DNA of 64,000 bases from Nitratireductor thuwali (GCF_036621415.1 NZ_CP030941.1:3408001-3472000); one strand, 5' to 3'. Counted from the stretch's first letter, positions 7,753 through 17,404 are shown. Translations and numbers: made by a program. Notes: generated by a model not told the origin, from the sequence alone.

Positions 7753-8820
7753 ATGCGAAAACTTACAGCGATTTTCACGTCGCTTGCGCTGGGTGCTGCC
7801 ATGTTTGCAGGCACCGCGCAGGCACAGGACAAGGGTTATGTCGGCATCGCCATGCCCACGAAGTCCTCCGCGCGCTGGATCTCGGACGGTGAGTCCATGG
7901 TCAAGCAGTTCAATGAGGCCGGCTACGAGACCGATCTGCAATATGCCGAGGACGACATCCCGAACCAGCTCGCGCAGATCGAGAACATGATCACCAAGGG
8001 CGTCGACGTGCTCGTCATCGCCGCCATCGACGGCACGACGCTTTCCAATGCGCTCGAGAACGCCAATGCGGCGGACATCAAGGTCATCGCCTACGACCGG
8101 CTCATCCGCGACAGCCCCCATGTCGACTACTACGCCACCTTCGACAATTTCCAGGTCGGCGTGCAGCAGGCGAGCTCGCTCGTCGAGGGCCTGAAGGAGC
8201 GCTTCCCCGACCAGAAGCCGTGGAACGTGGAACTGTTCGGCGGCTCGCCCGACGACAACAATGCCTACTTCTTCTACGATGGCGGCATGTCCGTGCTCCA
8301 GCCGCTGATCGATTCCGGCGACATCGAGATCGTTTCCGGTCAGCAGGGCATGGACACGGTCGGCACGCTGCGCTGGGACGGCGCGGTCGCCCAGTCGCGC
8401 ATGGACAACCTCCTGTCCGCCTACTACACGGACAAGCAGGTGCACGGCGTTCTGTCGCCTTATGACGGCCTGTCCATCGGCATCCTTTCCTCCCTCAAGG
8501 GCGTGGGCTACGGCTCGGGCGATCTCAAGATGCCCATCGTCACCGGCCAGGACGCCGAGATTCCTTCTGTCAAGTCCATCCTCGCGGGCGAGCAGTACTC
8601 GACCATCTTCAAGGACACCCGCGAGCTGGCCGGAGTCACCGTCGGCATGGTCGATGCCCTCTTGCAGGGCGGCGAGCCGGAGATCAACGACACCGAGACC
8701 TATGACAACGGCGTCAAGGTCGTTCCGTCCTACCTGCTCGAGCCTGTGCTGGTCGATGCCGACAATTGGGAAGAAGTCCTGATCGGCAGCGGCTACTACG
8801 AGATGGACCAGATCAAGTAG
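7753..8820 (+). CDS. chvE: ChvE-type multiple-monosaccharide binding protein
   Basis: This 355-residue periplasmic protein has a signal peptide cleaved near residue 24 (GTAQA). The mature part reads almost like Agrobacterium Chv[45 protein letters not shown] and [21 protein letters not shown]. ChvE binds D-galactose, L-arabinose, D-fucose, D-xylose and D-glucose for the GguAB transporter. In Agrobacterium it also signals to VirA; no vir genes are seen here, so transport and perhaps chemotaxis are the expected roles. GGAGG lies just upstream of the ATG. Confidence 0.9.
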   Translation: MRKLTAIFTSLALGAAMFAGTAQAQDKGYVGIAMPTKSSARWISDGESMVKQFNEAGYETDLQYAEDDIPNQLAQIENMITKGVDVLVIAAIDGTTLSNALENANAADIKVIAYDRLIRDSPHVDYYATFDNFQVGVQQASSLVEGLKERFPDQKPWNVELFGGSPDDNNAYFFYDGGMSVLQPLIDSGDIEIVSGQQGMDTVGTLRWDGAVAQSRMDNLLSAYYTDKQVHGVLSPYDGLSIGILSSLKGVGYGSGDLKMPIVTGQDAEIPSVKSILAGEQYSTIFKDTRELAGVTVGMVDALLQGGEPEINDTETYDNGVKVVPSYLLEPVLVDADNWEEVLIGSGYYEMDQIK

Positions 8821-8869
8821 CAACGAGGCCGGCAGAAAGGTTCGCCCTTCGGGCGGACCGGGCCGGGGC

Positions 8870-8895
8870 GGCGCGCCCACGGGGGCGGGCGCGCC
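8870..8895 (+). other. Intercistronic hairpin downstream of chvE
   Basis: GGCGCGCCC (8870-8878) pairs perfectly with GGGCGCGCC (8887-8895) across an 8-base loop. The position, 50 bp after the chvE stop and before gguA, parallels the hairpin after frcB. It may stabilise the abundant binding-protein message or partly terminate transcription. Confidence 0.5.
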
Positions 8896-9033
8896 AGCTA
8901 ACCCGGCGATCGGGGATGCTCCGCCCGTCCACACCGTTCAGGTGGGCCGATGCGTAGATTCAGCAATTGGCAGCGGCCTTTGCGCGCCCCAGGGGACGCG
9001 CGGCGCTGTATGTGAAAAAGCGGAACGCTTTCG

Positions 9034-10554
9034 ATGGAACCCATTCTGGAGATGCGCGGCATCACCAAGGTCTTCCCCGGCGTGAAGGCCCTGGACGATG
9101 TGAATCTCAGGGTCGCACCCGGCGAAATCCACGCGCTGGTGGGCGAAAACGGCGCCGGCAAATCGACGCTGATGAAGGTCCTGAGCGGCGTCTACCCGCA
9201 CGGCACCTATGAGGGCGACATCGAGTTCGACGGCAAGCCCGTCTCCTTTTCCGGCATCTCCGACAGCGAAGAGGTCGGCATCATCATCATTCACCAGGAA
9301 CTGGCCCTGGTGCCGCTGCTGTCGATCGCCGAGAACATCTTTCTCGGCAACGAGGTCGCGACCGCCGGCGTCATCGACTGGCCGGAGACGAATTCCCGCA
9401 CCGACGAACTGTTGAGGAAAGTCGGACTTCGGGAACGGTCTTCCACGCTGGTCGACAAGCTGGGCGTCGGCAAGCAGCAGCTCGTCGAGATCGCCAAGGC
9501 GCTGTCGAAGAAGGTCAAGCTGCTCATTCTGGACGAGCCCACCGCTTCGCTCCAGGAAAACGACAGCCAGAAGCTTCTCGATCTGCTGCTGGAGTTCAAG
9601 GCGCAGGGCATCGCCTCGATCCTCATCTCGCACAAGCTCAACGAGGTGAGCCGCGTGGCCGATTCCATCACCGTCCTGCGCGACGGGCAGACGGTTTCGA
9701 CGCTCGACTGCCACGCCGAGAAGATCAGCGAAGAGCGCATCATCCGCGACATGGTGGGCCGCGACATGGCGCACCGCTATCCCGACCGGACGCCGAACAT
9801 CGGCGAGACCTTGCTGGAGGTCTCGGACTGGAACGTCACCCATCCCGATCATTCCGACCGGCAGGTGATCCGGAACGTCTCCTTCAAGGTGGCGGCCGGC
9901 GAGGTGGTCGGCATCGCGGGGCTCATGGGGTCGGGCCGCACGGAGCTTGCCATGAGCATCTTCGGCCGCTCCTACGGCAACAGTATCAGAGGTTCGGTAA
10001 AGCTGCGCGGCAAGGAGGTCGACGTTTCCACGGTCGGCCGCGCCATCGACAGCGGCTTGGCCTATGTGACCGAGGACCGCAAGGCGCTCGGCCTGATCCT
10101 CGAAGAGGACATCCTGCGCAACACGACGCTGGCTAATCTGGCGCGCGTCTCGAGCAACGGCGTCATCAACGACGCCGAGGAGCGCAAGGTCGCCGAGAGC
10201 TACCGCAAGGCGCTTGGCATTCGCACGCCCAGCGTCTTCCAGAAGGTGATGAACCTTTCGGGCGGCAACCAGCAGAAGGTCGTGCTGTCGAAATGGCTTT
10301 TCGCCGAACCGGAAGTGCTGATCCTCGACGAGCCGACGCGGGGCATCGATGTCGGCGCCAAGTTCGAAATCTACACGATCATCAACGAGCTGGCAGCACA
10401 GGGCAAGGGCGTCGTGATGATCTCGTCGGAGATGCCCGAACTGCTCGGCATGTGCGACCGCATCTATGTGATGAACGAAGGGCGGCTGGTCGGCGAGCTC
10501 AACGGGCGCGAGGCGACCCAGGAAAAGATCATGTCGATGATCGTGAGGTCGTGA
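9034..10554 (+). CDS. gguA: Sugar ABC transporter ATPase, two fused domains
   Basis: This 506-residue ATPase is the CUT2-type tandem form (MglA/XylG-like). The N-terminal domain has Walker [10 protein letters not shown] and Walker B LLILDEPT but a signature reduced to [15 protein letters not shown]. The C-terminal domain has a degenerate P-loop ([10 protein letters not shown]) with an intact [14 protein letters not shown] and Walker [12 protein letters not shown]. This asymmetry is normal for the family. It energises import of ChvE-bound sugars through GguB. The ATG lacks a strong Shine-Dalgarno sequence, and the 213-bp leader contains the hairpin at 8870-8895. Confidence 0.9.
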   Translation: MEPILEMRGITKVFPGVKALDDVNLRVAPGEIHALVGENGAGKSTLMKVLSGVYPHGTYEGDIEFDGKPVSFSGISDSEEVGIIIIHQELALVPLLSIAENIFLGNEVATAGVIDWPETNSRTDELLRKVGLRERSSTLVDKLGVGKQQLVEIAKALSKKVKLLILDEPTASLQENDSQKLLDLLLEFKAQGIASILISHKLNEVSRVADSITVLRDGQTVSTLDCHAEKISEERIIRDMVGRDMAHRYPDRTPNIGETLLEVSDWNVTHPDHSDRQVIRNVSFKVAAGEVVGIAGLMGSGRTELAMSIFGRSYGNSIRGSVKLRGKEVDVSTVGRAIDSGLAYVTEDRKALGLILEEDILRNTTLANLARVSSNGVINDAEERKVAESYRKALGIRTPSVFQKVMNLSGGNQQKVVLSKWLFAEPEVLILDEPTRGIDVGAKFEIYTIINELAAQGKGVVMISSEMPELLGMCDRIYVMNEGRLVGELNGREATQEKIMSMIVRS

Positions 10555-10592
10555 GGATGGCCACGGAAGAAGAACAAGACGGAACGTCCCTT

Positions 10593-10670
10593 GTGCGTCC
10601 GGATGGACGCACCGGGCTTAACAACAGGACAGAGCGTCCTTTGCGCGTCCGGATGGACGCACGGCGCTCT
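10593..10670. repeat. Two copies of a GTGCGTCC/GGACGCAC palindromic repeat
   Basis: GTGCGTCC-GGAT-GGACGCAC at 10593-10612 is repeated at 10643-10662 with one arm change (GCGCGTCC). The second copy lies inside a longer symmetric unit, AGAGCG...CGCTCT (10631-10670). Related copies are at 14776-14813 and 43621-43648, and a degenerate one at 41827-41846. These look like the small intergenic palindromic elements scattered through rhizobial genomes. Here they fill the gguA-gguB gap, where they could form RNA hairpins. Confidence 0.6.
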
Positions 10671-10720
10671 GGAGCCGCGGCAAGGCAGAAAAGGCGGGTT
10701 CGAACCCGGGGGAGAAAAGA

Positions 10721-11896
10721 ATGGAAGGCGCTGCAACCTCTATCGGCGGCTATCTGAAAAACCATCTGCGCGACTACGGCATGCTGGTCGCGCTCGTGGT
10801 GATCATGGGCTTCTTTCAGGTCGTGACCGATGGAACGCTGATGCGGCCGGTCAACCTGACCAATCTGATCCTGCAGAACAGCTACATCGTCATCATGGCG
10901 CTGGGCATGCTGCTGGTCATCGTCGCCGGTCATATCGACCTGTCGGTGGGCTCGGTCGTCGGCTTCATCGGCGGGCTGGCCGCCGTCATGATGGTCAATT
11001 GGGACCTGCCGAGCTTCGTCGTCATTCCGGCCTGTCTTGCGACCGGCATCCTGATCGGCGCGGCACAGGGCTACTGGATCGCCTATTGGCGCATTCCGTC
11101 CTTCATCGTCACCCTGGCCGGCATGCTCGTTTTTCGCGGCCTGACGCTGTGGCTGCTCGAGGGGCAGTCGGTCGGCCCGTTCCCGCGCGAGTTCCAGCTT
11201 TTGAGCACCGGTTTCGTCGTCGATATATTCGGTACGGCAAAGCCGAACATCACCGCGCTTCTCCTGGGCGCGCTGACGGCCGGCAGCATCGTCTATCTGG
11301 CCGTGCGCAGCCGCCGCCGCAACACCGAGTACGGCATCGAGGACGAGCCTTTCCCTTTCTTCCTGGCCAAGAACGGGCTGGTCGCCTTCGCGATCCTCTA
11401 CCTGTCCTATCTGCTGTCGACCTATCGCGGCTTCCCGAACGTGCTCATCACCATGGCGGTGCTGACGGCGGCCTATACGTTCCTGACCAACTCGACCACG
11501 CTTGGCCGGCGCATCTATGCGCTGGGCGGCAACGAGAAGGCGGCGAAGCTGTCCGGCATCAAGACCGAGAGGCTGACCTTCCTCACCTTCGCCAATATGG
11601 GCATGCTGGCCGCCCTTGCCGGGCTGATCTTCGCCGCGCGCCTCAATACGGCGACGCCCAAGGCGGGCGTGGCCTTCGAACTGGACGTGATCGCCGCCGT
11701 CTTCATCGGCGGTGCGTCGATGTCGGGCGGCGTCGGCAAGATCGTCGGCGCGGTGGTGGGCGCCTTCATCATGGGCGTGATGAACAACGGCATGTCGATC
11801 GTCGGCATCGGCATCGACTATCAGCAGGTCATCAAGGGGCTGGTGCTGCTCGCGGCCGTTATCTTCGACGTCTACAACAAGAACAAATCCAGCTGA
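10721..11896 (+). CDS. gguB: Sugar ABC transporter permease
   Basis: This 391-residue inner-membrane permease is the partner of GguA and ChvE. It is longer than FrcC because a hydrophilic insertion (near residues 190-220, RSRRRNTEYGIEDEPF) divides the membrane spans; this is also usual in XylH/GguB-type permeases. Family segments include VAGHIDLSVGSVVGF, LGGNEKAAKLSGIKT and VFIGGASMSGGVGKIVG. It starts 166 bp after gguA and ends 11 bp before gguC, so gguB and gguC are tightly linked. Confidence 0.88.
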   Translation: MEGAATSIGGYLKNHLRDYGMLVALVVIMGFFQVVTDGTLMRPVNLTNLILQNSYIVIMALGMLLVIVAGHIDLSVGSVVGFIGGLAAVMMVNWDLPSFVVIPACLATGILIGAAQGYWIAYWRIPSFIVTLAGMLVFRGLTLWLLEGQSVGPFPREFQLLSTGFVVDIFGTAKPNITALLLGALTAGSIVYLAVRSRRRNTEYGIEDEPFPFFLAKNGLVAFAILYLSYLLSTYRGFPNVLITMAVLTAAYTFLTNSTTLGRRIYALGGNEKAAKLSGIKTERLTFLTFANMGMLAALAGLIFAARLNTATPKAGVAFELDVIAAVFIGGASMSGGVGKIVGAVVGAFIMGVMNNGMSIVGIGIDYQQVIKGLVLLAAVIFDVYNKNKSS

Positions 11897-11907
11897 CGAG
11901 GCAGGAC

Positions 11908-12873
11908 ATGCATCTTTCGCAACTGAAAAAGGGCGGCGTCATCTTCCGCCGGGGCAATGACGCCCGCCTGGTGAACGGCGCCGAGAGCACCTATGCGCTG
12001 GCGGTGGAGGCCATCGACAGGGGCATGTCGCTGGCCGCCGCAATAGAAGCACGCGGGCTGGGCGATGCCGTGGACCTTGCGGCGCTCGCCGAAGAAGGCG
12101 CGCTCGACTGCCCCGTCCGCCATCCCGATCCGGCCCATATGTTCCTGACCGGAACCGGGCTCACCCATCTCGGCTCGGCCTCCACCCGCGACGCCATGCA
12201 CGCCGACGAAAAGGGCATGAGCGACTCCATGAAGATGTTCAAGATGGGCATCGAGGGCGGCAAGCCGGAAAAGGGGAAGGAAGGCGTCCAGCCCGAATGG
12301 TTCTACAAGGGCACCGGCACATGCGCCGTCGCTCCCGGCGACCCGCTCCATTCGCCCGATTGCGCGCTGGACGGAGGCGAGGAGCCGGAGATCGCCGGCT
12401 TCTACGTCGTGGGCGCCGACGGCCAGCCGTACCGGCTGGGCTTCTCGCTCGCCAACGAGTTCTCCGACCACGTGACCGAGCGCATCAACTATCTGTTTCT
12501 CGCCCATTCCAAGCTGCGGCCGGCCTCCTTCGGCCCCGAGCTTCTGGTCGGCGACCTGCCGCGCGACATCAGGGGCACCTCGCGCATCCTGCGGGAGGGC
12601 AAGGTGGTCTGGGAAAAGCCGTTCCTTTCGGGCGAGGACAACATGTCCCACTCGATCGCCAATCTTGAATACCACCATTTCAAATACGGCCTGTTCCGCC
12701 AGCCGGGCGACCTGCACGTGCACATGTTCGGCACCGCCACGCTCTCCTTCGCCGACGGAGTATCGTGCGGCGAGGGCGATGTGTGGGAGATCTCCGCGCC
12801 GGATTTCGGCCTGCCGCTGAGGAACCCGCATGGGCGCGAGAAGAAGGGTTTTGCGGCGGTGAAGGCGCTTTAG
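11908..12873 (+). CDS. gguC: GguC/AraD1 family protein, probable 2-keto-3-deoxypentonate dehydratase
   Basis: This 321-residue protein belongs to the GguC (AraD1) group of the fumarylacetoacetate-hydrolase fold. Segments such as FLTGTGLTHLGSASTRDAMH, WFYKGTG and EEPEIAGFYVVGADG fit that group, whose acidic residues normally bind a divalent metal. The adjacent operon encodes the steps before and after dehydration of 2-keto-3-deoxy-L-arabinonate but no other enzyme for that step, and FAH-fold enzymes are known to dehydrate 2-keto-3-deoxy-arabinonate. I infer that function here. Transport accessory or regulatory roles remain possible. Confidence 0.75.
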   Translation: MHLSQLKKGGVIFRRGNDARLVNGAESTYALAVEAIDRGMSLAAAIEARGLGDAVDLAALAEEGALDCPVRHPDPAHMFLTGTGLTHLGSASTRDAMHADEKGMSDSMKMFKMGIEGGKPEKGKEGVQPEWFYKGTGTCAVAPGDPLHSPDCALDGGEEPEIAGFYVVGADGQPYRLGFSLANEFSDHVTERINYLFLAHSKLRPASFGPELLVGDLPRDIRGTSRILREGKVVWEKPFLSGEDNMSHSIANLEYHHFKYGLFRQPGDLHVHMFGTATLSFADGVSCGEGDVWEISAPDFGLPLRNPHGREKKGFAAVKAL

Positions 12874-12916
12874 GGCGGGAGCGGGAACATGCCCGGAGAC
12901 GCCAGCGCTTCTTTAC

Positions 12917-12946
12917 CCCCCCTCTGCCCTGCCGGGCAGAGGGGGG
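12917..12946 (+). other. Strong GC hairpin between gguC and the dehydratase gene
   Basis: Thirteen perfect base pairs (12917-12929 with 12934-12946) close a TGCC loop. The stem alternates a C-run and CTCTGCC, and no T-run follows. It resembles the common rhizobial intergenic palindrome CCCCCCTCTGCCCTGCCGGG. It could attenuate read-through from the transport genes into the catabolic genes. Confidence 0.5.
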
Positions 12947-13031
12947 TGCGAAGGGGCGCTATCCATTCCGTCCGTTGCAACACATTCACATGGCATTCCG
13001 GCCATTGGTTCCGGAAAGGAAGCAGAAACGC

Positions 13032-14777
13032 ATGAGCGCATTCAACCCCAAGCCCTGGCCGCGAAAGCTGCGCTCGCAAGAGTGGTTCGGCGGCACGTCG
13101 CGCGATCACATTTACCACCGCTCCTGGATGAAGAACCAGGGCCTGCCAGCCGATCTTTTCGACGGGCGGCCGGTGATCGGCATCTGCAACACATGGTCCC
13201 AGCTGACCCCCTGCAACGCGCATCTGCGCGACCTTGCCGAGCGGGTGAAGCACGGCATCTACGAGGCGGGCGGACTGCCGCTGGAGTTTCCGGTTTTCTC
13301 GACCGGCGAGAGCGCGCTCAGACCCACCGCCATGATGTACCGCAATCTGGCAGCCATGGATGTGGAGGAGGCGCTGCGCGCCAACCCGCTCGACGGCGTG
13401 GTGCTTCTGGCCGGCTGCGACAAGACCACGCCCGCGCTCTTGATGGGCGCCGCCAGCACCGATCTGCCGGCCATCGTCATCTCGGGCGGCCCGATGCTGA
13501 ACGGCTGGTTCCGCGGCGAGCGCGTCGGCTCCGGCACGGCGCTGTGGCAGATGTCGGAGGCGATCAAGGCCGGCACCATGAGCCAGGAGGATTTCCTCGA
13601 GGCCGAGCAGGCGATGAGCCGCTCGCCCGGCTCCTGCAACACGATGGGAACCGCCTCGACCATGGCCTCGATGGCCGAGGCGCTGGGCATGGCCCTGTCC
13701 GGCAATGCCGCGATCCCCGCCGTCGACAGCCGCCGCCGGGTGATGGCGCATCTGTCGGGCAGGCGCATCGTCGACATGGTGAAGGACGACCTGAAGCCCT
13801 CCGACATCCTGACGCGTGAGGCGTTCGAGAACGCCATCCGCGTCAACGGGACCATCGGAGGCTCGACCAATGCCGTCGTCCATCTGCTGGCGCTCGCCGG
13901 CCGGGCGGGCGTCGACCTGACGCTGGACGACTGGGACCGGCTGGGCCGCGATCTGCCGACCATCGTCAACCTCATGCCCTCCGGCAAATATCTCATGGAG
14001 GAGTTCTTCTATGCCGGCGGCCTGCCGGTCGTCATGAAGGTGCTGGCCGAGGGCGGCAAGCTGCACCGGGACGCGCTGACGGTATCGGGCGGCCCGGTCT
14101 GGGACGAGATCAAGGACGTCCGCAACTGGAACGAGGACGTCATCCGCCCGCTCGACAAGGCGCTGACCCAGCAGGGCGGCATCGCCGTCTTGAAGGGCAA
14201 CCTCGCGCCGCGCGGCGCCGTGCTGAAACCTTCGGCGGCTTCGCCGGAGCTGCTGCAGCACCGGGGCAGGGCGGTCGTCTTCGAGGACATCGACGACTAC
14301 AAGGCCAAGATCGGCGACGACGCGCTGGATGTCGACGAGACATGCATCCTGGTTCTGAAGAACTGCGGGCCGAAGGGCTATCCGGGCATGTCGGAGGTCG
14401 GCAATATGGGGCTTCCGCCGAAGGTGCTGAGGAAGGGCGTCACCGACATGGTGCGCATCTCCGACGCCCGCATGTCGGGCACAGCCTACGGCACCGTGGT
14501 GCTGCATACCTCGCCGGAGGCGGCGGTGGGCGGCCCGCTGGCGGTGGTCCGCAATGGCGACATGATCGAAATCAACGTGCCGGCGCGCCGCCTGCATCTC
14601 GATGTATCTGACGAGGAACTGCAACGCCGGCTCGAGGCCTGGACGCCGCGGGTCGAGCGGCCCAATGGCGGCTACGCGCAGCTCTTCCACGACCATGTGG
14701 AGGGCGCCGATACCGGCGCCGATTTCGACTTTCTGAAAGGATGCCGGGGCAATGCCGTGCCGCGCGATTCGCACTAG
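13032..14777 (+). CDS. IlvD/Edd-family sugar-acid dehydratase (L-arabinonate/D-galactonate type)
   Basis: This 581-residue [2Fe-2S] dehydratase closely resembles rhizobial L-arabinonate dehydratase. Three conserved cysteines occur in GICNTWSQLTPCN (Cys52), AGCDKTTPALL (Cys129) and GSCNTMGTASTM (Cys202), and the catalytic-Ser segment ISDARMSGTAYG is intact. It removes water from C2-C3 of aldonates to give 2-keto-3-deoxy acids. Enzymes of this subgroup are known to accept L-arabinonate, D-fuconate and D-galactonate. The ATG has GGAAAGGAAG upstream. It feeds both GguC/KGSADH and DgoK/DgoA downstream. Confidence 0.87.
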   Translation: MSAFNPKPWPRKLRSQEWFGGTSRDHIYHRSWMKNQGLPADLFDGRPVIGICNTWSQLTPCNAHLRDLAERVKHGIYEAGGLPLEFPVFSTGESALRPTAMMYRNLAAMDVEEALRANPLDGVVLLAGCDKTTPALLMGAASTDLPAIVISGGPMLNGWFRGERVGSGTALWQMSEAIKAGTMSQEDFLEAEQAMSRSPGSCNTMGTASTMASMAEALGMALSGNAAIPAVDSRRRVMAHLSGRRIVDMVKDDLKPSDILTREAFENAIRVNGTIGGSTNAVVHLLALAGRAGVDLTLDDWDRLGRDLPTIVNLMPSGKYLMEEFFYAGGLPVVMKVLAEGGKLHRDALTVSGGPVWDEIKDVRNWNEDVIRPLDKALTQQGGIAVLKGNLAPRGAVLKPSAASPELLQHRGRAVVFEDIDDYKAKIGDDALDVDETCILVLKNCGPKGYPGMSEVGNMGLPPKVLRKGVTDMVRISDARMSGTAYGTVVLHTSPEAAVGGPLAVVRNGDMIEINVPARRLHLDVSDEELQRRLEAWTPRVERPNGGYAQLFHDHVEGADTGADFDFLKGCRGNAVPRDSH

Positions 14778-14880
14778 AGCGCCGTGCGTCCATTTGGACG
14801 CACAAGGGCGCTCGAACCTTTTGAATCCACGCATCGTGCTTTCCGAAGACCGATCCGGATTTTTGGACCGATGCTGCAGG
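14776..14880. repeat. Rhizobial-type intergenic repeat element
   Basis: The element begins within the dehydratase stop codon with AGAGCGCC, then GTGCGTCC-ATTT-GGACGCAC (14784-14803) and GGGCGCT. It continues into a second imperfect dyad near 14845-14875 (CCGATCCGGATTTTTGGACCGATG). The two-part structure is typical of dispersed intergenic elements in Mesorhizobium-like genomes, and the first part matches the copies at 10593-10670 and 43621-43648. It occupies nearly the whole gap before the sugar dehydrogenase. Confidence 0.55.
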
Positions 14881-14887
14881 AGCGACC

Positions 14888-15814
14888 ATGAGTGAACCGA
14901 CGAAGATCGGTCTTGTCGGCATAGGCAAGATCGCCCGCGACCAGCATATCCCCTCCATCGAGCGTTCGCCGTCCTTCGCCCTGGCGGCCGGCGTCAGCCG
15001 CAATGCGAAGGTGGACGGCGTCGAGAACTTCACGGATCTGGAAGCCTTCCTTTCGGCGCGCCCGGACGTTCTGGCCGTCTCCTTGTGCACGCCGCCTTCA
15101 TCGCGTTTCGAGATGGCGGTTTCGGCCATCAAGGCGGGGCGCGACGTGATGCTGGAAAAGCCGCCCGGAGCCACGCTCGGGGAGGTCGAGGCGCTGGTGG
15201 CGCTGGCCGAGCACCATCAGGTCAGCCTCTTTGCGACCTGGCATTCGCGCTTTGCGCCGGCCGTGGAGCCGGCCCGCAAATGGCTGAAGGGCAAGACGAT
15301 CCGTTCGGTCGAGATCGTCTGGAAGGAGGACGTGCGGCGCTGGCACCCCGGCCAGGACTGGATATGGGAGGCGGGCGGTTTCGGCGTGTTCGATCCCGGC
15401 ATCAACGCCCTGTCGATCCTGACGGCGCTCGTGCCCTCCGTGTTCGTGACCGGAGCGATACTCGAAACGCCGGAAAACCGGGCAATGCCCATTGCCGCGA
15501 AACTGTCGATGAGGAATCTCGACGGCGTGGCCGTCGAAGCCGTTTTCGACTGGCGCCAGGAAGGGCCGCAGACCTGGGGCATCGCCATCCGCACCGACCA
15601 GGGCGAGCTCAGGCTTTCCCGCGGCGGCGCCAGCATGAGCGTCGACGGCCGCATGCGCAAGGAGGAGCCGGAGGCCGAGTATGACGGTCTTTATGCCCGC
15701 TTCGCCGAGCTTGTCGCCAGCAAGCAGGTCGACGTCGACCTCAGCCCGCTGAAGATCGTCGCCGATGCATTTCTTTGCGGCCGCAAGGTCGACGTGGAGC
15801 CCTTTCATGAATAG
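14888..15814 (+). CDS. Gfo/Idh/MocA-family D-galactose / L-arabinose 1-dehydrogenase
   Basis: This 308-residue NAD(P)-dependent enzyme has an N-terminal Rossmann motif (GLVGIGKIARDQHIPSI) and the family motif EKPPGATLGEVEAL, containing the active-site Lys. The segments HSRFAPAVEPARKWL and WIWEAGGFGVFDPGINALSIL fit the galactose 1-dehydrogenase branch. It should oxidise D-galactose or L-arabinose at C1 to the lactone. No lactonase gene is visible nearby, so hydrolysis may be spontaneous or encoded elsewhere. It sits between the dehydratase and the semialdehyde dehydrogenase on the same strand. Confidence 0.82.
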   Translation: MSEPTKIGLVGIGKIARDQHIPSIERSPSFALAAGVSRNAKVDGVENFTDLEAFLSARPDVLAVSLCTPPSSRFEMAVSAIKAGRDVMLEKPPGATLGEVEALVALAEHHQVSLFATWHSRFAPAVEPARKWLKGKTIRSVEIVWKEDVRRWHPGQDWIWEAGGFGVFDPGINALSILTALVPSVFVTGAILETPENRAMPIAAKLSMRNLDGVAVEAVFDWRQEGPQTWGIAIRTDQGELRLSRGGASMSVDGRMRKEEPEAEYDGLYARFAELVASKQVDVDLSPLKIVADAFLCGRKVDVEPFHE

Positions 15815-15872
15815 ATAGGGCAATGCCCAAGGCATCATTCACCCCAAATCTCCCAAACCCAAGGATCCTACG

Positions 15873-17399
15873 ATGTCCCAAAGCTTCGAGCCCCGTGGAA
15901 AACATTTGATTGCCGGCGAGTGGGTCGCGGGGGACAAGAGATTTGCTTCCGATCCCGTTACCGGGCCCAAGCATGAGTTCTTCGTCGGAACGGCGGCGGA
16001 TGTGGACCGGGCCGCCAAGGCGGCCGAGGAAGCGTTCTGGACCTATGGCTATTCCAGCCGCACCGAGCGCGCCGCATTCCTGCGCGCCATCGCCGACGAG
16101 ATCGAAGCGCGCGGCGCGGCCATTACCGAGATCGGCGTCCAGGAAACCGGCCTGCCGGAAGCCCGCCTCAACGGCGAGCGCGGACGCACCACCGGGCAGC
16201 TTCGGCTGTTCGCCGACCATATCGAGAAGGGCGACTATCTCGACCGCCGCCACGACCCGGCCAATCCCGACCGCCAGCCGCTGCCCAAGCCGGACCTGAA
16301 GCTGATGCAGCTTCCCATCGGGCCGGTGGGCGTTTTCGGCGCTTCGAACTTTCCGCTGGCCTTTTCCACCGCCGGCGGCGACACGGCGTCGGCGCTCGCG
16401 GCCGGCTGCCCGGTCATCGTGAAGGGCCATCCGGCGCATCCGGGCACCGGTGAGATCGTGGCCGAGGCCATTGCCGCGGCCATCGAGAAGACAGGACAGC
16501 ACCCGGGCGTTTTCTCGCTGATCCAGAGCAACACCAACGAGGCAGGCGAGGCGATCGTCACGCATCCGCTGGTCAAGGCGATCGGGTTCACCGGGTCGCT
16601 GGGCGGTGGGCGTGCGCTGTTCAACCTCGCTCAGGGCCGCGACGAGCCCATCCCGTTTTTCGGCGAGCTCGGCTCCGTCAATCCGCAGTTCCTGCTGCCC
16701 GCCGCCCTCGGCGCGCGCGGCGGAAAGATCGCCGAAGGCTGGGCGGCGTCGCTGACCATGGGCGTGGGTCAGTTCTGCACCAACCCCGGCGTCGCCATCG
16801 CGCTAGCCGGAGACGATGTCGACGGCTTCGCGCAAACGGCCAAGGGCGTGCTGGAAAAGGTCCTTGCACAGCCCATGCTGACCAGCGGTATCGCCGATGC
16901 CTACCGGCGCGGGCGCGACAAGGTGGTGGGGCTCGGCTGCGCCAAGGCCACGCTCGCCTCCACCGGCGAGGGCCGCAACAGCGGCCCGGACCTGTTGGAG
17001 ACGACGGGCGAGGACTGGCTTGCCAATCCCGACCTTCACAATGAGGTCTTCGGACCGCTGGGCCTTCTGGTGCGGGTCAAGGACGAAGAGGAGATGCGGG
17101 CGGTGGCGCACAGCCTGGAAGGTCAGCTGACCTGCACGCTGCACATGGACGACGCGGACCGGACGCTGGCCGCCTCGCTGATGCCCATCCTCCAGCGCAA
17201 GGCCGGACGTCTCATCGCCAACGGATTTCCGACCGGCGTGGAGGTCAGCGACGCGATGATGCATGGCGGCCCCTATCCGGCCAGCACCAATGTCTCGACC
17301 ACTTCGGTCGGCACGCTGGCGATCCGCCGCTTCCTGCGCCCGATCGCCTTCCAGGACATGCCGCCGGCGCTGCTGCCGACCGATCTGGCGGAAGTCTGA
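15873..17399 (+). CDS. alpha-Ketoglutarate semialdehyde dehydrogenase
   Basis: This 508-residue aldehyde dehydrogenase belongs to the NADP-dependent KGSADH class. It shows the cofactor segment GPVGVFGASNFPLAFS, the Gly-rich FTGSLGGGRAL, the general-base Glu in FGELGSVNPQ and the catalytic Cys in GVGQFCTNPG. It converts 2-oxoglutarate semialdehyde to 2-oxoglutarate, the last step of oxidative pentose (Weimberg-type) and hydroxyproline pathways. The neighbouring dehydratase and sugar dehydrogenase favour the L-arabinose route. AAGGATCC precedes the ATG. Confidence 0.88.
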   Translation: MSQSFEPRGKHLIAGEWVAGDKRFASDPVTGPKHEFFVGTAADVDRAAKAAEEAFWTYGYSSRTERAAFLRAIADEIEARGAAITEIGVQETGLPEARLNGERGRTTGQLRLFADHIEKGDYLDRRHDPANPDRQPLPKPDLKLMQLPIGPVGVFGASNFPLAFSTAGGDTASALAAGCPVIVKGHPAHPGTGEIVAEAIAAAIEKTGQHPGVFSLIQSNTNEAGEAIVTHPLVKAIGFTGSLGGGRALFNLAQGRDEPIPFFGELGSVNPQFLLPAALGARGGKIAEGWAASLTMGVGQFCTNPGVAIALAGDDVDGFAQTAKGVLEKVLAQPMLTSGIADAYRRGRDKVVGLGCAKATLASTGEGRNSGPDLLETTGEDWLANPDLHNEVFGPLGLLVRVKDEEEMRAVAHSLEGQLTCTLHMDDADRTLAASLMPILQRKAGRLIANGFPTGVEVSDAMMHGGPYPASTNVSTTSVGTLAIRRFLRPIAFQDMPPALLPTDLAEV

Positions 17400-17404
17400 C
17401 GGAA

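Noticed and set aside
7753..8820. Virulence-inducing ChvE function
   Set aside because: ChvE acts in virulence only with VirA/VirG, which are not in the window; catabolic genes follow instead.
10593..10670. CRISPR array or tandem repeat
   Set aside because: Only two copies, each internally palindromic, with no spacers of regular length and no cas genes.
12870..14834. A 654-codon open frame antisense to the dehydratase gene
   Set aside because: It mirrors the high-GC third-position bias of the real gene, has Arg/His/Ala-rich low-complexity translation, no recognised motif and no ribosome-binding site.
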